Shown: positions 21,101 to 34,800, counted from the first letter of the stretch. The stretch is 64,000 bases of DNA from Clonostachys chloroleuca (GCA_037952775.1 JBANAY010000003.1:33356001-33420000); one strand, 5' to 3'. Program-made: numbers and translations. The notes: a model not told the origin generated them from the letters alone.

Positions 21101-23446
21101 ATGAGACAATCTCCTTCTCGCTCAGACAAGAGACGACTCCGCGAGTCTCAAGCTTCCAGAAGCAACAATGATTCCAAAAGTAAACAGGAGGAACGCGACA
21201 GAGATCATCTGGAACAGGATGGGAAGCACGCCTATATTAACTCCTGGATACAGACCTTGCCTTCGCAACCCAGTTTCGACAATGGCTCTCTAGAAGCTGG
21301 CCAAGACATCAAAGACGTGGACGGGTGGAAGCCTCATAACTTGCCTCTAGGCAAATATAGATTCGACTACGGAAACAAACTGGACCGAAATCGATCCTCT
21401 TGGGTTCTGAGGGATCACCCGCTTCAATCGCCACCACGCCCGCATGGCCACGATAACGGCTCATCAGGCAGCTCGTCTGCCTCCGTGTCCTCTAGCAATG
21501 GAACAGATCACCCAAACTCAGAAACTCTAAAGGAGAATGTCTACAGAAAGAGACCAAGAGCCAGGACCCGACCAGATCGTTACGATTCGAAGACAAGGAC
21601 ATCTCATACCCCCCGGAATGAGCACAGGCCTAGAAAAAAACGGAAATCTGGAACAAAGCGGAGAAAACCACCTGAGGAGAAATCACCCAAGATGCGCAGT
21701 AGTCGATCGCAAGCTCTTCGGTCTCGGAAGGATATCATGAGTAGATTCACGTCCTCTGCGATCCCAAGTACGACAACCAGGGTCACGGTAGGCTTGGCTC
21801 CTGAAACTTGATTATACCACTGATCAGCTAATGTATTTACTTCAAAGCTGAAACCGAATTTCACGGCCGGCCTATTTATGAATGGGAGAGGCCCACTCTC
21901 AGGACCTAATATCGAAACTGTTGACTTAGAGCCTCCCATTGATAAGTCTCTAGCGCTGATGATACCTTCCGGCAACTTAGAAACTACCGCACCGGAAAAT
22001 GACCAGGGTGAACAAGAAAATTTCGAACACAGAAAACTGAGGACTAGAAAGCGAAGATGGAACTATCTTGATGAAGTTGAAGACTTTTTCGCTCACGGGC
22101 ACTTGAATCACGAGACACCGATTAACGCGAACGACGCAATGGCAGCGCAAACAAAAGAGGCCAACCTAACCTGCGAAGCACCCAAAGGCCACAATATGCA
22201 AGAAAACCCTCTGAAAGGAGATCTAGAGGGTCAGGCCTTGGATGGAGAAGCGTGTCCTCAACCTGACAAGTCCGGAATGCGTGATGTCCTCGAGAGCAAC
22301 ACCGGCCCTGACCCGCCGGCCCCAGTTGTATCCAAGACTGAGGCCCTGGCAAACAGTCCGGAATCGGATGGAAGTTCTATACCCACCCCTATTTTGAGGA
22401 GGCTTTTCCAAACTGGAGTTTTCAATTACCAGAATTCCTTTGCGAAAGATCAAAGAGAAACACGCGCACTTGAGCCAGAGGGGATCATTCCTGGTAGTCA
22501 CTTAAATGTGCTGGGCAACAACAAGGTTTTGGAAACCAATCAGTTTCTGGCCGGTGACACCCAGCCGTCCACAGAAGAAATTAAGCACAGCGTGGAACCC
22601 GAGTATGGCGTCCCTGGTATTCACGAGAAGCTGCGTGAAGAGAATAGCGACACGCCTAACTATATGGCTAACCATATGACTGGTCTAACTGGAGAAATTA
22701 GATCAGATTCTCTAAAGCAGGCCCAATTTGCCGGAATGGATTCCCATCTAAAGCCATGGGTGACAAGCAGCGAGAATACGACACTGCCAACGCATCACCA
22801 TATGTTTGAAGCCGACTACTTCTCCAATGAGATAGGACAACGTTGGGGGCTTCAGACACCACCCCCTTCGAAACTCTCACTGCCTATTTATACTGGGTTG
22901 TCCGGATATCCTTGGGGCTCAAAAGAATTGCTGGATTGTGAATGTCTTGATATTCCCCCTGTCGAACGGGCTCTTCTCCCTACAGCTCCGCTTGTGCCTG
23001 TAGCAGTACCAGTGGATAACTACCCCTATCAATCCTTCGTCGGATCCTCCATGTTGGAAGAATCAACTGCTAGCATTCCATTGGCTAGAGCTGACCATAT
23101 GATGGATAATGAGAGATTTAACATGCAGTCTGGAGGGGCTTCTCCGGACCCAACTGGGAAACTGATGGATAGTAGCGTTGACTTAGGTCAATTGGAGAAT
23201 GAATTACTCCCAAGCTATGGTATCAATCACAATATTATAGAAGAGCATGGGTATAGGATAAGCGACTATACTCCAAGCGCTTTCTTAACCCCTGGTTTCG
23301 ATCAACTTTCAAGCTTTATGGATCGAGCAACAAGCAGACTCTCGGGGCGGAAAGAAGTCTTATCAAATAGGAGGAGGACTGAGACAACTGAAGGAACAAT
23401 TGACCTTGACATGGCACGATTTTGGCGGCCGAATAACTTTTTATAG
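21101..23446 (+). CDS. Fungal protein of unknown function, basic/disordered, probably nuclear
   Basis: Exons 21101-21787 and 21848-23446 are joined across a 60-nt intron (donor GTAGGC, branch-like CAGCTAATG, acceptor CAAAG), giving 761 residues. The N-terminal 230 residues are strongly charged and Ser-rich, with KKRKSGTKRRKPPEEK as a likely bipartite nuclear signal. A better-ordered block crosses the junction: SRFTSSAIPSTTTRVT, then LKPNFTAGLFMNGRGP. Next comes a basic RKLRTRKRRWNYLDEVEDFF segment. The long C-terminal part is low in structure and ends ARFWRPNNFL. I do not recognise a named family. The single-intron model and the ATG at 21101 are supported by continuous frame only. Confidence 0.72.
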
Positions 23447-23482
23447 ATAAAACTGAATTGGTGTTCAATTTGGATTTTTTTA

Positions 23483-24521
23483 TCACTCTGGTTCTTGGTT
23501 TTTCCATTTCCCTTTTAAATCCTCCATGTTGAAGCCACACTGCTCCGCTTTAGCTACGATGGAATTGGCCTTGCCAACCACGGGGGCATCGATCATCTTC
23601 CCATCGAGAGTCCATGCTCCACGGCCGGATTGTCGGGCCTTTTCGTCGGCAATTGATACCCTCACAGCCCATTCGACCTCAGCCTGCTCGGGACTGAAGA
23701 GAGACTGAACAGTTTCGACTTGGCTTGGGTGGATACATTGCTTTCCATTGAACCCCATAGACCTACCCCCTTTACACTCTTCCTCAAGCTGCCTGATGCC
23801 TTCTTCTCCGCGAAAAGATGTACATACTAGATCAATGGCGCTGGGGAGATTGGCAGCTCTTGCAGCAGTGACGATGGCCGATCTGGCATAGAGAAATTCG
23901 GTGAGAGAAGGAGTCCGAGTGATTGAGAGATCAAGAGCGAAGTCCTCAGCAGCAAAAACTAGGCCGTCTAAATATGGAGATGCGCGAGTGATTGACGAGA
24001 GATCCATAATGGCCTTGGCAGATTCAATCAGAGCAATGATCTTGATGGGATTGCTGGACCCCGATGAGTGGCGCTCAGGAGCAACATGTCGCAAAACATC
24101 AGTGACAAAGGTCAAGTCAGCTGCGGATTCCACCTTGGGAACCACGACGGCATCAATTCCGGAAGACGGGGCGAGGGTTGAGAGATCCTCAAGTGCAAAT
24201 GGAGTTGACACAGCGTTGATGCGGACTGCCAGCTCGCTGATCCCGGCTGGGCGTTGAGGCAGGGAGCCTATGTGCGCCTTCAATTGGTCTCTGGCGGTGG
24301 ACTTCATCAAGGGAGCCACAGAGTCTTCCAGGTCATAGGTGACGTTGTCTGATTTGAGTCCCAGTGACTTCGCCAGCATCTTTTGAGACGAGGCTGGGAC
24401 TGGGTGTTGCAAATACAGACATCAATCAGCACGGTTGACATTGCGAGTGGACATCTTACCGTCAACGGAACATACCATAGAGCAATGACCGCCGGATGAC
24501 ATTTGAGGCTCTCGTCGCCAT
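23483..24521 (-). CDS. HpcH/HpaI aldolase / citrate lyase beta-like protein (CLYBL type)
   Basis: Exons on the minus strand are 24476-24521 and 23483-24399, giving 320 residues. The start reads MATRASNVIRRSLLY, then across a 76-nt intron VPASSQKMLAKSLGL, the classic N-terminus of this TIM-barrel family. Further signatures are YDLEDSVAP, AVRINAV, VVPKVESA, ALIESAKAIMDL, VFAAEDFALDL with metal-binding acidic residues, and GKQCIHPSQ. Relatives cleave CoA thioesters such as citramalyl-CoA or malyl-CoA. Human CLYBL is mitochondrial and linked to itaconate/C5 breakdown. The short Arg-rich N-terminus would fit mitochondrial import. The exact substrate cannot be told from sequence. The stop codon is just 37 bases from that of the plus-strand neighbour. 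Confidence 0.88.
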
Positions 24522-25023
24522 GTTGGCGTGACTTGAATTGAAGATATTGGGAAACGAGGGACACAGATAAGTACGCTGGACGGGAGGGGTTTAACACCCG
24601 GATGGACAGACAACGGTGATGTGTTATGCCAACAATTGATTTGGAGAACGGTTGTATACAAGATTAGCAGTAGGATCGAGGATCGCCTTTTAAAGACACA
24701 CAAAGCGATACCCTCTTTTTATACCCAGATTTAACATCACTATTGAAGACTATGAAGCCGACACAAATGATATAGCCGACTACATAGCCGTCGCGATGGT
24801 GGTGATGATGGGCGTGAATTCTGCCCCGCTTCACCGCCCTGGAGCTGAGGTAATACAGCCTCCTTCCTTCCAGCTATTAGTCGTACGCGTAGGTAGCTCT
24901 AAGCTGAGAGGACAGGTCACCAGAATAACTTCGTTCAGCAGCGCAACTCACGCCCATCAATTCGTTCGGTCGGAATATCGCCACTTGGGAATCCGCTAGC
25001 GACTCGGAAGAACAGCAGACATC
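24522..25023. promoter_or_regulatory. Divergent promoter region (CLYBL-like / TVP23)
   Basis: Exactly 502 bases between two divergent starts. No clear TATA box or known operator seen. Confidence 0.4.
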
Positions 25024-25847
25024 ATGGACCTGGAGAGCGGGCAGGGCCAGCAGGCAGCACCGGGCACCCTGAGCTGGCGGCTGAGTTCGCACCCCATCAC
25101 CCTTCTGACTTTCCTTACTTTCAGAATATGTGAGCTCGGCCTCCCCATTTTGGAAAATTGCAATTAGTTCTAACTGTTATTCAGCGAGTGTTCTCGTCTA
25201 TTTCCTCGGATTATGGATAATTAAGAGCATGTAAGTGCAGCACCAACCAATCTGGAGGCACACGCGCTCGTCCAACTCTCCAAAGGAGGCAGCTTAGCTA
25301 ACTCTGGCGGCATCGCAGGATCATGACCTTCATCATCACGATTCTCCTCCTCGCGGCCGACTTCTACTACCTAAAGAATATTGCGGGACGACGCCTCGTA
25401 GGGCTGCGATGGTGGAACGAGGTCGACCCTGCGACGGGCGATTCCAAGTGGGTGTTTGAGAGCAGCGACCCGGCGACCAGGACCATCAACGCCACGGACA
25501 GCAGGTTCTTCTGGCTGTCGCTGTACGTGCAGCCGATCCTCTGGATAGTCATGTTCATCCTGGCGCTGGTGAGGTTCGCCTTCATGTGGCTGCCGCTCGT
25601 TAGTAAGTTGACAACCTTGTTGCCCCTTTAACCCTGTAACACACCTGGGCGTCGATAGCTTCTCTTGCTGACCCGATATGCGTCCATAGTCATCGCTCTG
25701 GTCCTCACCATGATGAACACCCTGGCCTTCTCGCGGTGCGACAAGTTCAGCCAGGCCTCGAACATTGCAGGCAGCGCCTTCAGCGGAGGCAACCTCGCGG
25801 GCAGCATTGCAACCAATATGGTGTCTCGCTGGTTCACTCGCAGCTAG
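25024..25847 (+). CDS. TVP23: TVP23 family Golgi membrane protein
   Basis: Exons 25024-25129, 25185-25230, 25319-25602 and 25690-25847 give 197 residues. Hydrophobic segments are visible at about residues 22-50 ([13 protein letters not shown] then [13 protein letters not shown]), 52-70, 115-145 and 145-165. Family signatures include [46 protein letters not shown] and [13 protein letters not shown]. Tvp23 proteins sit in late Golgi membranes and take part in vesicle trafficking. That role is from family knowledge. Introns are 55, 88 and 87 nt with GTGAGC, GTAAGT and GTAAGT donors. The length matches fungal orthologues. Confidence 0.92.
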
Positions 25848-26925
25848 ACGACAAGACCAAGGAAGAAGCGTGCGGCCGAGATATTGTAGACTCCTGGCGT
25901 CTGATTGGTCACTTCGTGCGCAACCTCGTGAGGGCGATAGGGATCACTTTGGCTTGGGACATGACAAAGTCCCAAACCGCTCGGAAACATCTTGGAAACC
26001 CTGCACTTCGAGAGGTTCCATTTTTGTTCATCTGTATCAAAATATTGTTTACCTGGTTTGCCTGGTCTCACCCAGCGGTATAAACTAGTATGGTCATTTA
26101 TTCAGGGCGTTGACGACTTTGAGGATCGGGGTCGGCCTCATTTTTTTCTGTTATACTTGCGTTTTGTACCAGGAGTTGCCTTTCCTCTTTTCGCACAAAT
26201 GAAACGCATTTTCGCTTATTCCATCTCATGTTGATACCGTAGAATCTTACTTGCTAGACTTACTCAATCATATCACGCATCGACGATTACCGATTCTCAC
26301 ATTATTCATTTAGGGGAGCAGCAAAGGTAAAGTTGAAAGCGAGCGGAAGAGCCCAGTTGTCTTGATGGGTGTATAGATGTATGTAACGATAGTGGTATAA
26401 GTAGCCGCCCAAATTTCTCCGAACACTCGAACCTCTTCTCCCTTCTCCACACGCCCGCCACCCCAGGGCTTTCCCCGTCCGGCTATATATTCGCGAGCAA
26501 CTATGCCCTCACACCAAGTGAAACGGCCCCATCGATGCTCCTCCCATTGGAGGGGATCCCGGGCCAACAATAAAACGAGGTATTGGAGGTTGGCATGCAA
26601 ATAGACTAAAAAGAGGCAGAAAGACATAGCTATATGCCAGCAAACGCCAAAGATGGGGGAAGGGGAAGGGGAAGGGGAAGGAAGCGACAACCATGACGCA
26701 TAACCAATAAATGAAAAATCAAAGATGAACAACATCCCATATCGACCGACCAATATATGTGAGAAAATTAACAACCGCAAAAGGATATCGAAATCGACCC
26801 CGCTCATGAGACATGAAGATGGTACAACGCCGGGAACACCGCAAAAGAAGAAACACGATGAATACACAGTTCGGGGGAAAAAAGGTCGCTTTTTTTTTCT
26901 TTTTCTTTGGCCGTTTGTCCTTGTC
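25848..26925. other. Convergent 3' region, no gene seen
   Basis: Stop codons of TVP23 (+) and the single-pass membrane protein (-) face each other across 1.08 kb. It contains a short GGGGAA repeat (26654-26681) and a T-rich stretch at about 26888-26910. Confidence 0.5.
26654..26681. repeat. GGGGAA short tandem repeat
   Basis: About four and a half tandem copies of GGGGAA lie in the 3' intergenic region. Confidence 0.6.
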
Positions 26926-28107
26926 CTACCGCCGCGCTGCTTGGCTGGCCGCGCGCTCGATTTCGTCGTCGAGTTGCCTCTCTTCCTCTTCTAGCCGCGC
27001 GATGTCGTCCGCCGTCATGCCCTCCTCGACCAGGTGGGCAACGTTGCGCGAGAGTCCCGAGGGCGTCGCCGTGCCGCTGCCGTCGCGAGGGCCGGGGACG
27101 TTGTCGGCGTGGGCGTTGTGGAGGGACGAGCTGTCTGCGCGAGGGTTGTGGATGACGTCGTCGGCGTAGGGCGACTGCGGCGACTGGGCGGTGGAGTCCT
27201 TGTCCGCGATGTAGGCGTTGGAGGCGCCGTGCGTGTCCACGATCTGGGACTTGCTCTTGCGGCGCCGGAGCAGGAACCATGCGACGAGGGCGATTATGGC
27301 CAGGCCGGCCGCGCCGCCGATGGCGATGCCCACGATGGCTCCTGTGCTTAGGCCGCCGCCGCCGCCGCCACTCGAGGGGTTGCTGTGGCCGTCACTGGCT
27401 GTGTTGCTGCTGCTACTTGATGGGCTGGCAAGCGTAGTAACGTCGGCATCCCGACCGTCCCCATTAGTCCCGTAAGTAGTGGTAATCGTAGACTGAAGGT
27501 TGCTGGCTTTGAAGCTCTCTGTATTTCCAAGAATACTAAAATATGGGGAGTAGGAATGTCCAATGAGAGATTTGCCTTTGGACTGCCAATACATGTCCAG
27601 GGCGAGGATGAAGCCGTCCACGCTGGCTTGTACGCCGCTTTGGCCTTCCTCGGCACCTTCAGTCAACTTGGTGTAATTGAACTTTATAGACCCATTTGTG
27701 AGAGATAGCGATGAGCTGCTTGAGCTGCTGACGTTTGTGCGGTCGACATTATTGTTGTTTTGGTTCACCACTATCAATGATACGTTGAGGGGCTCGAAGC
27801 TGCTATCCTCCCAAGAATAGGTGAAGTCCACAGCGTGGGTTTTTATATAATCCGAGACGAAGATGCGGTCGGAACCGCCGAACGTGTTGTCGGCGGTAAA
27901 TATGCTGTTTTCGTTGAACGTGACGTAGTTGGTCGAAATTGACGGTACGGACGCTGCCTGGCTGCTCGTGGTCGAGGGTGGAAGTTGTCCTCCTGGTCCC
28001 CCAGCCGTGGTTGTTGGGTTCGTGGTGGTCTGTATTACCGCATTTGGTTCATTGCTCGCCGTCTTCTGGCCGTGGTCCTGCCTCACCACGACGCGCCAAT
28101 CCTCCAT
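26926..28107 (-). CDS. Single-pass membrane protein, cell-wall-sensor-like architecture
   Basis: One open frame of 393 residues. The first 265 residues are Ser/Thr/Asn-rich with several N-glycosylation sequons (NVSL, NVSS, NGSI, NYTK) and a poly-Ser run. They are followed by a poly-Gly linker, one membrane segment (about residues 268-292, STGAIVGIAIGGAAGLAIIA), a basic stop-transfer LLRRRKSKS, and an acidic, probably helical cytosolic tail (LEEEERQLDDEIERAA). The layout resembles fungal mid2/WSC-like or other surface sensors, but no cysteine-rich WSC domain is present and I assign no function. No signal peptide follows the chosen ATG. A TTTTAG acceptor-like site lies 30 bases upstream, so a missing 5' exon is possible. 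Confidence 0.7.
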   Translation of the reverse strand: MEDWRVVVRQDHGQKTASNEPNAVIQTTTNPTTTAGGPGGQLPPSTTSSQAASVPSISTNYVTFNENSIFTADNTFGGSDRIFVSDYIKTHAVDFTYSWEDSSFEPLNVSLIVVNQNNNNVDRTNVSSSSSSSLSLTNGSIKFNYTKLTEGAEEGQSGVQASVDGFILALDMYWQSKGKSLIGHSYSPYFSILGNTESFKASNLQSTITTTYGTNGDGRDADVTTLASPSSSSSNTASDGHSNPSSGGGGGGLSTGAIVGIAIGGAAGLAIIALVAWFLLRRRKSKSQIVDTHGASNAYIADKDSTAQSPQSPYADDVIHNPRADSSSLHNAHADNVPGPRDGSGTATPSGLSRNVAHLVEEGMTADDIARLEEEERQLDDEIERAASQAARR

Positions 28108-31100
28108 TGAAACGGTTGATGTCCTCTCCTTTCCCCTCTAAAAGTACAGTTGTCGTAACCAAGTTGAGGTAGACCGTAATCTAAAAATTCGAGCAACGCG
28201 GCGTGAGATCGGGTCGTCGTGGTCGTCGGTATTATCGTCGGTGATGTCGAATGCTGATGATGGCCCGCAAAGGGCATCTGAATAACAGAAACAGATAGAG
28301 AGAAAGCGAAACCAATCTCTAGGCTAGGCTAAGCCAAGCAACAGCAACAGCAAAAGCAAAGCATGCACCAAGCATGAGGCAGGCGGGTAGGGAGGAAAAG
28401 AATGTCTCTGGAGGGGAGCGGTCGAGAGAAGGGCAAAACATGGAGGGCCTTGGTTGGCTCCAGTCTCAAATGCAGAATGCATGGACTGGCCCAAGCCGGA
28501 CTAGTCTTGCAGTTCTCTGGGCTACGCTACAGTACGTAAGACGTAAGACCAAGGCCGGGGGTTGGAGGGGCCCCCAGGCCCGGTCACGATTGGGCGGCAA
28601 GGCTGGATGAGGGTCTCGCGCCTGCGACCCGTCCACCTCTCCTACACCACCCATGTACCAGAACTCCCATCCATCGGTCACTCAGCTCTTGCCATTCCCG
28701 AGCTTGAGACTGGCCTAGGTCCGGGAGCAAGTACCAGTGCGCTGTGATTTGGTTCCCGGCCAGAGGCGCTCGACTGGCTGGCGTGCCACCATCCCACTAG
28801 ACAAGGTGCTACAGTTGAGTAATTTGATACGGCGCGATCAGCCGTACTATCTGGAGGCAAAGCACAAAGTATTGGGTCCTTGGCACGGGCCTAGCATTTT
28901 AGAGCGGCTAGGAGCCCTATGCGTGGTACATGCGCTGTGCAACGTAGCGAGAGCCCGTCAGCAGAAGGCTCAGCCATGTACGCATGTGCTTTGGCGTGGT
29001 CAGCGCAGGAAATGGGCAGGTAATACATGGCTTGTGGTCTCACACAAAGTACCTCGACACCGCAGTCAGACTCGTCCCCTCCCTCGGCCTTGGAGAGCTG
29101 TAGGCCGCCGACCAGGATGGCCAGGGCATGATGGTGATGGCAGGACGACGGCAACCACTATGTCCGCATGTACGGTTATCAATCGAATCATGCACTCTGT
29201 CCCGGGCAATCCTTTACGGCGGAAGCTGTCACTCGAGGGCGCCAGGGAGGGGAGGTACTCGGACTCGTACGGTACAGCGTAGCGACGGCGATGGAGGGCG
29301 GAGGTCGATGGATGGAAGAAAACACCACATGGATGCCCCGTGCCGCGAGCTGTGTGTCCTGTACGTACTGATTGTTGCAGAAAATAGAACGCCCGCCCCG
29401 CATGTGGGCCAATGGCCCCTGTGGCAGTGCCTTGTGGCCCAATCGTAGGCGCCTGCCCCCGGATCCTCGTAGGGCCAGCACTGGAAGTGGGGGAGATCTC
29501 AGGTACCCTTGGAGGCTGCTGCCACACAAAGAATACATGCCACCTCTCGTGGGAGCGGAATGGGCATGGGGTCCGTTTCGGAGCTAAGTTGCTAGCGCTG
29601 CTAGGCTGCTTGGCGGACAATCCCATAGCGGGAAAGGCGCGATCCCGCAACTTGACATAAGGAAGGAAAGACCCAACTGAAGGGCGACAACCTTTTATGA
29701 CCAGAATGCCTCGGTAGTATGAATCGAATCAACTAACAATATTCTATGCATTCACGGTTGAAAACTCATAATTATCACTCGATAACCTGGTAATTCTAGC
29801 GTAGAGTAGAATGCTGACAGTGAAATTCAATGTCACCCGCTTGCCCGCTTCAGGGTCTGATCCACTAGGGCCACTAGGGTGCGGCTGACAGCAGCCAGTA
29901 CGCTCTAGAGAAGGAGCTGAATCCCCACCCCTGCCTCCTCCTTCTTCGCCGCGCCCTCAAGCTGCTGTTAGGCCGGTACGGCTGAGCCACTGGTATTCCA
30001 GAGAGCCTGAGCCGTCTCTTAAGTCCAGAATGGCTTCCAATAATCAATTAATAGCTGGCCAACGGCTTCTCGATTCTCTGGCCGCCGTTGGCCATGTGCC
30101 TGCGAACCGAACCCTCACTGCGCTAGTGGGATGGCAAGTCATCATGACATGGGCATTTGGAGCTTCCCCCAGCTCGTCGCAATCAGCGATCAATTTAACA
30201 CGGGAATCCTAGGAAGCAACAATTTATTTCTCGCAATGTCGCTCCACGCCCAATTGAATCAAATGCCGTATTGCTCAGTGGATACGATCCTCGCCGCCTC
30301 TTACATTGTATTTCGCGCGCGCGCTCAGAGCAGAGACAATCGCCGCTCCACCACATGACCAATCAATTGTCAGCCTTCTCACCTCTCCATGCGCCGTGGC
30401 CATGTATGTCTGAGGTTCTTTTGGATCGCCCCTTCGCGCATGCCCAAAGAACCCTATTTAGGCGCCCGCTACCAGCGCATTGTCTTCTCCGGACTTTCTA
30501 TCCATTTGCTCCCGAGGGCAAAGTACCAAAGCCTCCCTCAACTTCGGGTCTCAGTTATGATCTTCTGTCCCTGATATGATCTGTGTGAGATTCCTATTTT
30601 GGAGCCGTTGTCTAGATGAAACCCGGTTTCATTATGCTTCAGACATGAGTAAATCCTCCCATTAGACTCAATGACATGCTGCCATGCGACCCTTGCCAAG
30701 CCGCCGCTCCCCAGGAAGAGGGATTGAGGAAACTCATTTCTCGTCCTCTTTTACCTCTTCTCAACTGGATCATATCTCTCTCAATCCCCGTGGCTTCGAA
30801 TAAGAAGCATTCCTACCTACAAAATATAATCATCTCACTAAAACCGGGGCCCGAGCAAACCCCTCCCCTGATCCTGTCAAAAGTCTGATCTCTCACATCG
30901 AAATATATTCCCCAATGTAACCTCGCTCCACATCGCCCGTCTGGTCTTGGTCCATGACTGTACCAGCGTCGCATCATATCTCGCGCTTTTCTCAATCCCT
31001 AGCCGAAACGAGGCCAGCCCAAGCGGCCAAACCACAAACGGGTGCCCATCCTCCGATCTCTGAAACTCATCCCCCCGCCGTCGCGCCAGTGCCGGCAGTT

Positions 31101-31876
31101 GACTCCCGCCAGTTGCGACCGTGGAGTGGCAGTTGAAATCACCAAATGGGCCTTTGACAACTGTAACAGTCCACCCTCCTTCGTCCCGTAGCAGTAGGAT
31201 TCCCAGCGTGACTACCGGGTTCCTGTAGCTTCGGCGGGAATTAGTAGGGACTAAATGACCTCGATCTCGTTGATTCCTATTATTGGGACTTTTCGTCCTA
31301 TGACGTTCCCCTAGATTCATATCGGGCCGTGTTTCAGCTGTCTGTCTCTGCTAGGTTGGTTTAATAGGATGTCTCCCTCGCACCTACCGTTAATAGTTCA
31401 CGCCGACCGTAGATAGTGATACGATTTCATCCTGGTGGTATTGGAACTCGTCATCACTGATTGCCGGGACCAAATACAGACTTTCTTGTGAAGTTGACTG
31501 CTATCCTAAGCCGAGAACAGGGCGATGCTTCAAAAAAAAAATCGTGGAGTGGCAATAGAATATTCCTTAGGTAGGTATTCTTTGTATGTATGCACGTATT
31601 AAGCTAATCTATGTGGACTATGCTGGTGTAATCAGAACCAAAACCTCCTCGTCATACATATTCATTCTGGGCGTTGCGAAATTAAACAAGACAGGCGCGT
31701 GCGTGTCGACAATCAGAATAAAAAGACATAATGCCCAACTCCCCAGGAGTCCGTAGAAAGAAGCCCAGTGTAAAGTCAATCCGAGTTGCGCCGCTTAGCC
31801 GCGTAACCTTCGTATGCACAAAGAGGAGGAATGATAGCCTTCCTTTGGGTGTAAGGGACTTTCCAGCCGGCGACGG
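28108..31876. other. 3.8-kb gene-poor region
   Basis: This lies between the start of the membrane-protein gene and the 3' end of the DUF726 gene. Several frames are open for 100-190 codons by chance, but none shows family motifs, splice-consistent extension or plausible composition. No RNA gene recognised. Confidence 0.45.
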
Positions 31877-34800
31877 CTATGCGAAAGTCATTGATATCTC
31901 CTTCTCTTTACCGAAATCTTCGTCGTCAGGGTCGTCAGCCCACGGGTCGTTTAGTGTTATATTAGGAAGTGTCTGTGATGTTACTGGAACAGGACGTTTG
32001 GAGAACTCATCCTTGGGCGGCGGCGGAGGAGGTTTATCTCTAAATGACGTGTCGAATACCATCGATACCTCGTCAGCCTCGGGTCTGGGGGTACTTGGAG
32101 CTCCAGCGCTCTTCACGACTAATACCGTCTGCTGTGGTTTCGATTTCAAGGGGGGCGGCAAATCCAGGGACATGGGCGGTAGAGTTGATTCAATCTCCTT
32201 GATCTGAATATTCTCTGATCCCTTGGGGTCTGAACCAGTCTCTTCTGTAACGCCATTTGCTATTTCTGCACGCATGGCATCCACATCAAAGAGTGCCCCC
32301 TGATACGCCGCATCCTTATCCTTTTCTTTCGAGTCGGGGGGTATAGCTTGCTTCGCTCCCTTCTCTTCGTAGATTTCCCATTCCTGTTTCTTCGCCTTCG
32401 ACTTCCCACTGAAGAAACCTCCAAACATGCCGGGTTTCTTGTTGCTCGCTGCGGCTGCTTTGCCCTCTTCTTCGAGTGCTCGCCGGGCCTCCTCGATCTC
32501 GCTGATCAATTCTCTCTGTCGTTGATCATGACCTTCGGGATCAGGATCCTCAATTTCAGTAAACTCCTCGCTTTCCACCATCCATCCACAGTTTATCAGC
32601 AGGATCGGCATGGCTGTACGGTATTCCATGTGCCCTATCACAATGTCCGTGACATCAAAATTTTCAATCCATGGTAGCTCCTCGATCGGCCCTAGCCCTG
32701 CCACACGGCGAATACCACCGTTGGTAAGACGGAAAAGGTAGCCGAGAATCCAGTCGTTACGGTTAAAGCCGTTCACAAAGCGTCCCGTAACCACTGTACG
32801 TGTCCGCAAATACTCCTCCCTCTTCACCACAATAGGCGATCCGAACAGGTAGACATCTTGTACAAGTCCGTACGCACCTCGTTTGGCCAACTCAAGCAAG
32901 CATGAGAAGATCACCCTTGCGCCGAGAGAATAACCAACGAGAATAATGGGGCGGGCACCGAGGTTTCGTTCTATCAGCGAGTCTGCCAGGATCTTGCCAG
33001 CCAACATCGCTCGGTCAAGTGAAACAGCCCAAGGGTTATCAATCAGATATGACAGCTTGGTTAAAATTAAGGGTAGTTGAATGGCACCCATCAACGCGGT
33101 AAGAATGGTACCACCGAGGATTTGTTGGATACTCGTTGTCAGAGCCTTTTGATACGGTGTTAGCAAATTGAACATCGCAGTCCGTCAAGAGGGGGCCTTT
33201 GCATTTAAACTCACCTCCGTAGCTAGAATTCTGATAGTGTCACCAATACTCTGGAGAATTTCGGGTTCCCAAAGGACAGAGTAAATGTCACCCATCAAGG
33301 GGTCAACAGTACTGAAGGGGAGACGAACGTCATCCACCTTGCCAGTCAGCCAACCAGATACAGTAACGATCAGATTGACACGTTTATTGTTGTGGAGTGG
33401 TCGGTATTCGAATGTCTTGACGGCGCCTGTCCGTCGGTTGGCAGCCTTGCCACCAATGTAGCTTCCAGAGGCAGCAAAGGTCGATGTGATGATGGCAGCA
33501 CCTCCTATACCACCGAGAAAACCACTGGTGCCACCGACACCGATGGTGGCAAACCCAGCGGCCAAACCGACGCCAATTGGACCGGCCAGCAGACCGGCCG
33601 ATAGACCAATTACCAATCCGCCGCCAACAGTTGCCAGGCCCATGACCATATATCGCTTCTTGAGTGCTGCCTTTCTGCGGTTATCCAGGTGCTCGTCCTC
33701 GTTCCAGTTCTCCTTGTCGGCTTGTTGTTGCATTTCCAAAGCATCCGTGACACGCTTCTCGAATCGACAAACGTCAACCCAGTTGATTTCCAGACTCTCG
33801 GCAACGCGTTCGAGTAGTGTTCTTGATCTAGCATCGTAGACAGAGTCCGAGATTAAAATTAGGAAGAGATCACACAGGATTGTCCATCTCAAATCGATGT
33901 CGATCTTCTCTGTCGATGGTAACTGAGTGGGAGTCTTTACTTCCGGCATATCTTGGATGTCAATGCTCTGGTAGGGTGGGGGTGGCGTTGCAGGCATTTC
34001 GTCATCTATAGTCTTGATTTTCTCGACAGGAGTCTTGCTTCGTTCCTTGGGAGCAGGCGGAGGACCAAGGGTAACATCCGTGACTGCAGGCGATTTCAAA
34101 CCCTTCTCATCATCGTTGTTTGGCGTCGATGGGCCGCCCTCACCTTCAGAATAAGATGGTGGGGTGGCCTCTTTCCCCTTTCCGTTTGTAGTTTCTTCGC
34201 CTTTGGTCTCTTCAGTCTCCTCCTCTTCCATCGCGTCGGCCATGGGGTTGCGAACTCTGGCGTTAGCCATAAGGGTGGGTGTGAGGTCCGCGGTAATGAC
34301 ACCATGCTCCGCAAGCTGCTCAATCATGACCTGTTCCGCCTCGTTGATATCCATGTGAGCGTATAGACGAAGCATCATCTTTTGCCCCCACATGGCCATG
34401 GCCTCATGGGCATGCATGATTTCCTTCTTCACTTTCTTGGATGAGTCGATATGCTCTATCCTCTTGAGATCCCGAAGCTGCTTCACAATCTCCAACCGCA
34501 CGATACCCACATATGCTATACGTTGACCTTCTGTGAGAAGATCTTTGGTGGCTTGCATTTGGGAAACCGCATCTCGAGCCTCCTCTTCATCCTCAACGGC
34601 CATAGCTGTGCCTTTATAGCCCTCCCCGAAGAGATACTGGGTGTTGTCGTCTATGCTGTTGGCGGATTCTGCATCTTCGTCCATCTGTACTCTCGTGTAT
34701 CCCTTGCCAGCCCCTCCGAGATTTCCATAGCCGTACACGTCATCGGTGGCCTCATCGTGTTCTCGAGCGATCAGCTTGTCATTGTCGTCGTACATATCGT

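Noticed and set aside
30877..31320. 147-codon minus-strand frame
   Set aside because: No recognisable motif and unusual composition; chance frame in a gene-poor region.
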